This document shows positions 1-6,919 of a stretch of DNA of 12,447 bases, piece after piece. The stretch is taken from contig CABUAP010000023.1 in the NCBI GenBank assembly GCA_902489675.1, positions 1 to 12,447 of the forward strand, read 5' to 3'. The notes under the pieces were generated by a model. The model made no database searches and was not told the DNA's origin. It saw only the letters and a program-made list of their open reading frames with translations. How positions within the stretch are numbered: position 1 is the stretch's first letter; every line of letters begins with the position of its first letter. The position numbers and the translations under genes are program-made. Source of the stretch: an uncultured Azospirillum sp. GTDB lineage: Bacteria; Pseudomonadota; Alphaproteobacteria; RF32; CAG-239.

Positions 1-711
1 ATGGTCAACCCCGAACTTTATGCCGAAAATAATTTGATCGGCGCAGTTAATATATTGAATGCAATGGCTAAAACCGGGGTGAAAGTGCTGGTCTTTTCAT
101 CCTCGGCTGCCGTTTACGGAATGCCGGAATATCTGCCGGTGGATGAAAAACATCCGCTTAACCCAATCAATTTTTACGGTTTTACCAAACAGGAAACAGA
201 ACGCCTGATGGCGTGGTACGACCGGTTGAAAGGCATTAAATATACGGCGTTGCGCTATTTTAATGCAGCCGGATACGACGCTTCGGGGGCAATCAAAGGC
301 CGCGATCGCAATCCGCAAAATCTGCTGCCGATTATTAAAGAAGTGATTGACGGCAAGCGCGAATGTCTGCAAGTCTTCGGCGATGATTATGATACCCGCG
401 ACGGAACCTGCGTGCGTGACTATGTTCATGTTTCCGATTTGGCGGCAGCTCATGTGCTGGCGATTAAGCGGTTGCTTGAAGGCAAACCGTCGGAGATTTT
501 TAATTTGGGCACTTCAAACGGGGTGACGGTCAAAGAAGTGATTGCCGCGGTTGAAAAAATTACCAAACATCCGCTGCCGGTGCGTTTTGCCGCCCGTCGT
601 CCGGGGGATCCGGCGGTGTTGGTGGCTGCCGGCGGCAAGGCAGAAAGCGAACTGGGCTGGCAGCCCCGTTATGCCCGGATTGAAGACATTATCCGGACAG
701 AGTTGCAATAA
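1..711 (+). CDS. galE: UDP-glucose 4-epimerase, 5'-truncated by window edge
   Basis: The gene encodes the C-terminal 236 residues of an extended short-chain dehydrogenase that interconverts UDP-glucose and UDP-galactose in the cytoplasm, feeding galactose use and surface polysaccharides. Visible hallmarks are FSSSAAVYG (fragment residues 32-40, with the catalytic Ser at about 35), the NPxxxYGFTK motif with Tyr59 and Lys63, the RYFNAAG segment, RDYVHVSDLAAAHV, and the C-terminal RRPGDP and LGWQP elements that contact the nucleotide sugar. The N-terminal Rossmann GxxGxxG motif is absent because about 90 residues lie upstream of the window. The ATG at position 1 is almost certainly an internal Met, because the family has residues like (S)MVxPxxYxENN here. 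The stop codon is at 709-711. A phosphatase gene follows after 22 bp, probably in the same transcript. A related NDP-sugar epimerase is possible, but the motif set fits GalE best. Confidence 0.93.
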   Translation: MVNPELYAENNLIGAVNILNAMAKTGVKVLVFSSSAAVYGMPEYLPVDEKHPLNPINFYGFTKQETERLMAWYDRLKGIKYTALRYFNAAGYDASGAIKGRDRNPQNLLPIIKEVIDGKRECLQVFGDDYDTRDGTCVRDYVHVSDLAAAHVLAIKRLLEGKPSEIFNLGTSNGVTVKEVIAAVEKITKHPLPVRFAARRPGDPAVLVAAGGKAESELGWQPRYARIEDIIRTELQ

Positions 712-733
712 GACATCGTTGGGCAGGAGAAAT

Positions 734-1300
734 ATGGCGGTTTATCTGATCAGACACGCGGAAAGCGTCAGCAATGCCGGTGAACGAACAGCTTCTCACG
801 GCGGAGCGGTGCTTTCGGAACAAGGGCGTCGGCAGGCCGCCGAGTTGGTTGAGCGTATCGATTTTTGTCCGGATCTGATTGTGGTGTCGCCATTTATCCG
901 TACCCGTCAGACGGCAGAACCGCTGCACAAAAAATATCCGAAGGCGCCGGTTGAAGAATGGCCGGTGCAGGAGTTTTCTTTTCTTGATGCCGATCGCTGC
1001 AACAATACCACGCAGGAAGAACGGCGGCCGCTGGTCGAGGCTTATTTTGCTCGCAATGATCCCGATTATGTTGACGGCAGGGATGCGGAATCTTTCAACC
1101 AGCTGTTGGCTCGAGTGGATGAGATGCTGGCACGGCTGAAAAAAAGGCCGCGTGAACAAAATATCGTTATTTTTTCTCATGGTAATTTTATGCGTATGGT
1201 GCAGCTCAGGTTGAGCGGGAAAGCAGTGTCTATGGCCGATTTTCTGCTTTTGCCGCCGGTGCAAAATGCCGAAATCAGAGATATATCTTCCGAGTTGTAA
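734..1300 (+). CDS. Histidine phosphatase (phosphoglycerate mutase-like) family protein
   Basis: This 188-residue protein belongs to the histidine phosphatase superfamily, which forms a phosphohistidine intermediate. The N-terminal LIRHAES carries the catalytic Arg7-His8. SPFIRTRQTAEPL (residues 52-64) supplies the second conserved Arg (Arg56). QEFSF carries the likely acid Glu. FSHGNFMRM places the second catalytic His at residue 149. The length and all four catalytic positions look intact, with no signal peptide or membrane segment, so it should be a cytoplasmic enzyme. I chose the ATG at 734 because AGGAGA (725-730) sits just upstream and the RHG motif begins at residue 7. The longer reading frame from 542 would overlap galE and adds no conserved sequence. 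The substrate is not evident: candidates include sugar phosphates, cobalamin precursors and phosphoproteins. Proximity to galE hints at sugar phosphate metabolism, but that is inference. Confidence 0.88.
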   Translation: MAVYLIRHAESVSNAGERTASHGGAVLSEQGRRQAAELVERIDFCPDLIVVSPFIRTRQTAEPLHKKYPKAPVEEWPVQEFSFLDADRCNNTTQEERRPLVEAYFARNDPDYVDGRDAESFNQLLARVDEMLARLKKRPREQNIVIFSHGNFMRMVQLRLSGKAVSMADFLLLPPVQNAEIRDISSEL

Positions 1301-1335
1301 AAATTTTTCTCTTGTAAATAAGTGAGCGGAAATGC

Positions 1336-1363
1336 TTGCTATGCAAGTAGAGCGGGATATTAT
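1336..1363 (+). promoter_or_regulatory. Putative sigma70 promoter of the A2M-pbpC operon
   Basis: TTGCTA (1336-1341) and TATTAT (1358-1363) are separated by 16 bp and would start transcription near 1370, about 27 nt before the A2M start codon. The -35 matches 4 of 6 consensus bases and the -10 matches 5 of 6. An inverted repeat, CTTGC-TAT-GCAAG (1335-1347), overlaps the -35 and could be an operator. The preceding phosphatase gene has no clear terminator hairpin, so read-through is also possible. Confidence 0.42.
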
Positions 1364-1395
1364 AAATTACTAACTTTTAATTTGAGGAATCCCGC
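1352..1395 (+). promoter_or_regulatory. Inverted repeat bracketing the A2M ribosome binding site
   Basis: GCGGGAT (1352-1358) and ATCCCGC (1389-1395) form a perfect 7-bp inverted repeat. The 30-nt loop contains the GAGGA ribosome binding site (1384-1388), and the right arm ends one base before the ATG at 1397. In a read-through transcript from galE and the phosphatase gene this could fold and limit A2M translation. A transcript starting near 1370 would lack the left arm. The repeat is plainly visible; a role is inference. Confidence 0.35.
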
Positions 1396-1396
1396 C

Positions 1397-4300
1397 ATGC
1401 GAAAATTGCTGTCATCCAAAGTTTTTTTAATTGCCGCGGCTGTTGTGCTGTCGGCCGGTCTTGCCGCCGGAGGCTGGTATTGGTATCACGCGCCGAAAAG
1501 CTATGAATTGAATGAAAATCAGGTTCGGAAAGTTTCGCTCAGAAATGTGAATGAACCCGGGATTTCTCGCGTGACGGACGATAAAATTATCCCCGACAGC
1601 ATGACGGTTTATTTTGACAATTCTCTGTTTCGGCTAAATCTGACGGAAGATGAACTGAATCGTTCTTTGTTTTTGACCCCGGCAATTGACGGAAAATGGC
1701 AGCAAGCCGGCGATCGGGGGCTGCGTTTCACCCCGGCGGTTGACTGGCTCCCCAATACCGAGTATCGTGTGCGGATACCGGAGAGTTTGCTTGGTGAAGA
1801 GGTGAAGCTGCAAGATAAAAGTTTCTCCTTCCGTACGCGGGAATTTTCAGGCCATGTGTCAAAAAAAGAATTTTATGAAGCGCCGCAGAATGTGCGTTCC
1901 AAACACGCGGTGGCTACTTTCTTTTTCTATTATCCGCTTGATACCAAAAATCTGAAGGAAAAAATCAAGGTCTATTCGGCCAGCGGTGAAAAGTATGATT
2001 TTACTTATAATCTGACCGATCGGGATCGCCGGCTGCATATTATGTCTTCTCCTGTTTCGATTAAAAAAGATGCCGATTTTGTAACCATTGAGGTTGCGGG
2101 TGCAGGTAATGCTTATAACGGCGAAAAGCAGAAAGAAAAGCTGGCGGCCACTGTTAATGTTCCGGCAATGGCGGACTTTTTCAAAGTGTCTTCCGTCAGC
2201 AGCCGAATTGTCCGTAACGAGCAGAAAGAAAACCGTCCGGAACAGATTTTGCTGGTTAATTTTTCAACAGCGGTTCAGCTGCCCGAGTTGGTGAAAAATA
2301 TTGATCTGCGGCAAAGTGACAGCCGTTGGTGCAGTGATCTGCGGACGGAATTGGGCGAATTGAAAGAAGCAGAACAAAAAGATAAATTTGATTCGTTTAA
2401 AAAGTTGCCGTTGACAGCGGTGGGCATTGATCAGGAAAGTTCCAAAACGCATAGTTTCCGCTTTGATTATTCCGGAGAACAGCGCTGTCTGATTGCCCGG
2501 ATTGATGCGGACAGCCGTTCGGAAGAAGGATATCGCCTCAATGAAGATTATCTGTATTTCTTCAACCCGCCCGAATATCCGAGCGAGGCCAAAATTGCTT
2601 TTGACGGGGCATTGATTCCGCTAAATAGCGACAAAAGTCTGCCGCTTGTTTCCCGTGGGGTGGATCTGCTGCAGGTCAAATTGGCGCAAATTAATGTTGA
2701 GGATCTTAACCATCTGATTACTCAGACTGCCGGCGGATATGCCAATCCTTATTTTCTCAACCGCTATAGTTTTAACGAAGATAATATTGCCGAGATTTTT
2801 GAAAAGAAAATTAATGTTAATATGAGTCATCCGGCTGATGAAATTTATTCTTCACTGGATTTGGGCAGTTATTTTCAGGATCACAAAGGGATTTTCCTGA
2901 TCAAGCTGTCCGGTTCCCGCGGTAATGACTACTATACAGCGGAAGATTCCCGGTTGGTGGTGATTACGGATCTGGGGTTGATGGTCAAAACCAATGTTGA
3001 CGGTTCTCATGCGGTGTGGGTTTCTTCAATCGGCGGCGAAAAGCCGGTGGCGGGTGCGTTGGTTGAAGTGCTTGGTAAAAACGGTCTGCCGGTGCTTTCA
3101 AGCAGAACAAATCAGGAAGGTTATGCGCTGATTCCCGATTTTTCGGCCTTCCGCAATGATAAAACGGCAGTTGCTTATAAAGTCAGTTTGGGCAGCGATG
3201 TTTCCTATCTGCCGGTTGACCGTTTTGACCGCCGGTTGGATTTTTCTGATTTTGATGTCGGCGGTGTTTATGACAGCAGTTATCAGCCAAAAGATGTTGT
3301 TTCGGCATACGGTTTTTCCGATCGCGGCATTTATCGCCCGGGAGAAAGCGCGCATTTCGGGCTGATCGTTCGGCAAAAGGATTTGAAAGTGCCGGCCATG
3401 TTGCCGCTTAATATCGAAATTCGCAATCAAAATGATGATCAGGTGGCCGTCAAAAATGTATGGCCGGATAAATTCGGGCTGTTGGAATATGAATATCAAA
3501 TTCCCGAAACTGCCGGGTTGGGACGTTATACCCTCAATTTGCGGCAGATCCGCAACGGTCAGGAATATTATCAAATCGCTTCGGTCGAGTTTAATGTACA
3601 AGAGTTCAATCCAGATACCATGCGGATCAAACTGTCGCTGGACGGTGCGCCGGCCAAGGGATGGTATCAGGGCAAAAATGTTGCGGCGGACGTTGAACTG
3701 CAAAACCTTTACGGCAATCCTGCCGGCGGTCATACGGTCAAAGCCGGATATGCGCTGATCCCTTCCGGTTTCAATTTTAAGGAATATGACGGGTATGTGT
3801 TCCGCGATCCGCTGCGGTCGGAGAAATCGGAGCTGCAAACTTACCGGCAGACGCTGCCGGATGCGGTAACCGACAATAATGGGAAAACGCGTTTGGACGT
3901 TGATTTGCAGAATGTGGAAGAAGGTACCTATCGCCTCAATATGTGGGCAGAGGGATTGGAATTGGCAGGCGGCCGAGCCGTTTCGGCTCAGGCGGGGATG
4001 CTGGTATCGCCCAATGCTTATCTGATCGGTTATAAGGCGGACGGCGATTTGGACTATATCTATAAATCGACGGAAAGAAAAATTCGTCTGCTTGCCGTTA
4101 ACCCGGAATTGAAACAAATTGCGGCGGAGGGGTTGCAGCTTTCGCTCTTGCGACGCGATTATGTTTCCAGTTTGGTGCAGATGCCGGATCGGACTTATCG
4201 TTACCAGATGGTGCCGGTGGAAAAAGAATTGCTTAAACAGCCTTATAAAATTGAAGCCTCAGGCAGCGAATATGCGCTGGATACGCAAACGCCGGGGAGC

Positions 4301-6919
4301 TATGAGCTGCGGCTGACAGATAAAAACGGACGGATTGTGACTAAGATTTCCTATCAGATCGCCGGCAGTACCAATTCGACTTATGCAACGGATAAGGAGG
4401 CCGGTTTGTCGGTTCAGCTGAATAAAAAAGAATATATGAGCGGCGAGGCTATCCAGATGCAGATTTCGGCGCCGTATTCGGGGTTTGGGTTGATTACGAT
4501 TGAGCGGGATAAGGTGTATGCTTATAAATGGTTTAAGTCCGATACCGTTTCGACGACGGCAGAGATTGTTTTGCCGGAAGATGTGGAGGGAAATGCCTAT
4601 GTGAATGTGGCTTGGATCAGAAGCACGGATTCCGAAAAAGTGTTTGTTTCGCCGCTCAGTTATGCTGTTGCGCCTTTTTCTGTCAACAAAGCGGCGCGGC
4701 AGTTAAAAATTGAATTGTCGGTGCCGAAAACGGTTAAACCCGGTCATGACCTGACGATCGGTTACAAATCCGATCATCCGGGACAAATCATTTTGTACGG
4801 CGTCAATACCGGCATTTTGCAAGTGGCCGGTTATCGGCTGCCGGAGCCGTTAGAGTATTTCATGCCGAAAAAGGCTTTGCGGGTGATTACAACCCAAATA
4901 CTGGATCTGATTTTGCCGGATATCAAAATTATCCGTTATCTTAAAGGTGTCGGTGGCGATATGGCGGCTGTAACGGAGATTAATCAGCGGAGCAATCCTT
5001 TTGCCCGCCGCCGCGATAAACCGGTTGCTTTTTGGAGCGGCATTGTGCCGGTGAACGGAGAGGGCGGCACTTATACTTACCGGGTGCCGGAAAACTTTAA
5101 CGGTGAAATTAAAGTTATGGCAGTCGGTGTTTCGGAAACAAGGATGGGACAGGCTGCGGTGCCTGCTGCTGTCCGCGGCGATTTTGCCCTGACGGTTTCC
5201 GGTCCTTATAATGTTTCTCCGGGGGATGAGTTTACCGCCGGGGTGAGCGTGACAAATATGCTGGAAAATTCAGAAGGAAAAGTTCCGGCAGATGTTCGTC
5301 TTACCGTTGGTAAAGGGCTGGAAATTATCGGTAACGATACCGAGCGGCTGGAATTGGCCTATCGGCAGGAAGGACAAGCGCGTTTCCGCTTAAGGGCATT
5401 GAATGAGCTGGGATCCTCGACGCTTAGTTTTCAGGTGGTAAACAGCCGCAACAGTGATGAGTCCTCGCGTATTTCCTATGATATCGGGGTGCGTCCGGCC
5501 AATGCCTATACCACAAATCTCAAAATGGGCTTTAATACCGGAAGTTTGACGTTGGAGAATTTCGTTGAGCCGATGTTTGAGCAATATCGCGATCAAAAGG
5601 TTTTGGCCTCGGCTTCGCCGTTGGTGCTGACCAACGGGCTGTTGTCTTATTTAGATGCTTTTCCACATTATTGCACTGAGCAGTCGGTCAGCAAGATTTT
5701 CCCTGCGATAGAAATCTTTTTCAGCCATCCCGAATTGCTCAAAGGCGTGGATGTCTATGCCATCTATGATGATGTAATTGCCAAGCTGGCGGCCAGACAG
5801 ACTTTGAACGGCGGGTTCCGTGCGTGGCCGTCAATGTGGTCTTCGGTTAAGGAATATGACAGTCTTTATGCCCTGCATTTTCTGATTGAGGCTAAAAAAC
5901 AAGGTTTTGAAGTGCCGCAGGCGATGTTTAACAAAGCCCTTTCATATGCGCGGACGGTTGCGGCAAGAACTGTGCTGAGCGTATCCGACAGCAATCCCGC
6001 ATATGCGGCTTATCTGTTGACTTTGAACGGTGAGGTGACCTCCAATTATCTGTTGAAAATTGAAAAAGAATTGGAGTTGGAAAAAGGAAACAGCTCTTCG
6101 TTGGCGGCAGCTTATTTGGCGGCAGCCAATAAGCTGTTGCAAAATGAGGAAAAAGCGCGGGAATTGATCGGTTATTACCAATTGGACGATGACGATGTTG
6201 AAAATGCCCGTTATATTTATTTGACGGCGCTTCATTTTCCCGAAGAAGCCAAGGCTCTGAAACAGGAGAATGTGGAAGCTTTGTTAAAACCGCTAAAAAA
6301 AGCCAATTTTACCACGGCGCAATCGGCATGGTCACTGTTGGCGCTCAATGCTTCCGGGCTGAGCCGGAAGGATGACGGCATTTTGTTTAACGGTAAAAAA
6401 TATGAGGGTGACGGGTTTGCCCGTCAGCCGGTTGATGCTTCGGTCAAACAGTTGGATATTCGTTCGGATGATCCGTTTTATTATGTTATCAGTCAGCAGG
6501 GTTATCTTAAAGAACCTGTTAAAGATACGTCATCTAACGGATTGGAAATAAGCAAAGAATATCTTGATGAAAATGAGGAACCGGTTGTCAATGCCCAAAT
6601 TGGCGATGAAATTACCGTTGTTTTGAAAATCCGTTATCTGAACGGCAGTTATATCAACGATGTGGCGATTACCGACATGATTCCCGGTTGTTTGGAGATG
6701 GTGCAGGATTCGGCCAAAGGCGAAACCGATAATTATGAATTACGGGAAGATCGAGCACTGTTTTATCTTTCGGCAGAAAGTTCTCCTAAAACTGTAAGTT
6801 ATCGAGCTAAGGTAATAGCAGAAGGGGATTTTTCTGTTCCGGCGGCTTTTGCGGAAGCGCTTTATGATCCGTCTGTCTATGCCCATACCAAAGCCGGGCG
6901 GATCAATGCTGCCAAGTAA
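1397..6919 (+). CDS. yfhM: Bacterial alpha-2-macroglobulin (membrane-anchored, thioester type)
   Basis: This 1840-residue protein is a bacterial alpha-2-macroglobulin, thought to sit in the periplasm and trap foreign proteases by covalent thioester capture. An N-terminal hydrophobic segment (about residues 9-30) follows basic residues. There is no lipobox Cys, unlike the E. coli YfhM lipoprotein, so it is probably an uncleaved inner-membrane anchor or a plain signal peptide. Stacked macroglobulin-like beta domains follow, with the family hallmark DRGIYRPGE at 642-650. The A2M-family segment WSGIVPV...GPYNVSPGDEF is at about 1210-1290. The thioester motif CTEQ has Cys1426 and Gln1429, within an alpha-helical thioester domain of about 1390-1690. 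A final macroglobulin domain (about 1715-1840) has IGDEITVVLKI and MIPGCLE. The length is somewhat above the roughly 1650 of E. coli YfhM. I chose the ATG at 1397 because GAGGA (1384-1388) precedes it and the signal segment starts there; a GTG at 1322 only adds 25 unlikely residues. The stop overlaps the pbpC start by 14 nt. Confidence 0.93.
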   Translation: MRKLLSSKVFLIAAAVVLSAGLAAGGWYWYHAPKSYELNENQVRKVSLRNVNEPGISRVTDDKIIPDSMTVYFDNSLFRLNLTEDELNRSLFLTPAIDGKWQQAGDRGLRFTPAVDWLPNTEYRVRIPESLLGEEVKLQDKSFSFRTREFSGHVSKKEFYEAPQNVRSKHAVATFFFYYPLDTKNLKEKIKVYSASGEKYDFTYNLTDRDRRLHIMSSPVSIKKDADFVTIEVAGAGNAYNGEKQKEKLAATVNVPAMADFFKVSSVSSRIVRNEQKENRPEQILLVNFSTAVQLPELVKNIDLRQSDSRWCSDLRTELGELKEAEQKDKFDSFKKLPLTAVGIDQESSKTHSFRFDYSGEQRCLIARIDADSRSEEGYRLNEDYLYFFNPPEYPSEAKIAFDGALIPLNSDKSLPLVSRGVDLLQVKLAQINVEDLNHLITQTAGGYANPYFLNRYSFNEDNIAEIFEKKINVNMSHPADEIYSSLDLGSYFQDHKGIFLIKLSGSRGNDYYTAEDSRLVVITDLGLMVKTNVDGSHAVWVSSIGGEKPVAGALVEVLGKNGLPVLSSRTNQEGYALIPDFSAFRNDKTAVAYKVSLGSDVSYLPVDRFDRRLDFSDFDVGGVYDSSYQPKDVVSAYGFSDRGIYRPGESAHFGLIVRQKDLKVPAMLPLNIEIRNQNDDQVAVKNVWPDKFGLLEYEYQIPETAGLGRYTLNLRQIRNGQEYYQIASVEFNVQEFNPDTMRIKLSLDGAPAKGWYQGKNVAADVELQNLYGNPAGGHTVKAGYALIPSGFNFKEYDGYVFRDPLRSEKSELQTYRQTLPDAVTDNNGKTRLDVDLQNVEEGTYRLNMWAEGLELAGGRAVSAQAGMLVSPNAYLIGYKADGDLDYIYKSTERKIRLLAVNPELKQIAAEGLQLSLLRRDYVSSLVQMPDRTYRYQMVPVEKELLKQPYKIEASGSEYALDTQTPGSYELRLTDKNGRIVTKISYQIAGSTNSTYATDKEAGLSVQLNKKEYMSGEAIQMQISAPYSGFGLITIERDKVYAYKWFKSDTVSTTAEIVLPEDVEGNAYVNVAWIRSTDSEKVFVSPLSYAVAPFSVNKAARQLKIELSVPKTVKPGHDLTIGYKSDHPGQIILYGVNTGILQVAGYRLPEPLEYFMPKKALRVITTQILDLILPDIKIIRYLKGVGGDMAAVTEINQRSNPFARRRDKPVAFWSGIVPVNGEGGTYTYRVPENFNGEIKVMAVGVSETRMGQAAVPAAVRGDFALTVSGPYNVSPGDEFTAGVSVTNMLENSEGKVPADVRLTVGKGLEIIGNDTERLELAYRQEGQARFRLRALNELGSSTLSFQVVNSRNSDESSRISYDIGVRPANAYTTNLKMGFNTGSLTLENFVEPMFEQYRDQKVLASASPLVLTNGLLSYLDAFPHYCTEQSVSKIFPAIEIFFSHPELLKGVDVYAIYDDVIAKLAARQTLNGGFRAWPSMWSSVKEYDSLYALHFLIEAKKQGFEVPQAMFNKALSYARTVAARTVLSVSDSNPAYAAYLLTLNGEVTSNYLLKIEKELELEKGNSSSLAAAYLAAANKLLQNEEKARELIGYYQLDDDDVENARYIYLTALHFPEEAKALKQENVEALLKPLKKANFTTAQSAWSLLALNASGLSRKDDGILFNGKKYEGDGFARQPVDASVKQLDIRSDDPFYYVISQQGYLKEPVKDTSSNGLEISKEYLDENEEPVVNAQIGDEITVVLKIRYLNGSYINDVAITDMIPGCLEMVQDSAKGETDNYELREDRALFYLSAESSPKTVSYRAKVIAEGDFSVPAAFAEALYDPSVYAHTKAGRINAAK

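Noticed and set aside
1..3. ATG at the first base as the true galE start.
   Set aside because: It would remove the NAD-binding Rossmann motif, and the residues after it match the middle of GalE. The gene is cut by the window edge.
1322..1396. GTG at 1322 as the A2M start, adding 25 residues.
   Set aside because: The extension overlaps the putative promoter, contains no conserved features and lacks a ribosome site, whereas ATG at 1397 has GAGGA and starts the signal segment.
3098..4117. Long open frame of 339 codons on the - strand inside the A2M gene.
   Set aside because: It is antisense to a clearly conserved protein, has no ribosome site or recognisable domain, and its composition is that of a reverse-strand shadow.
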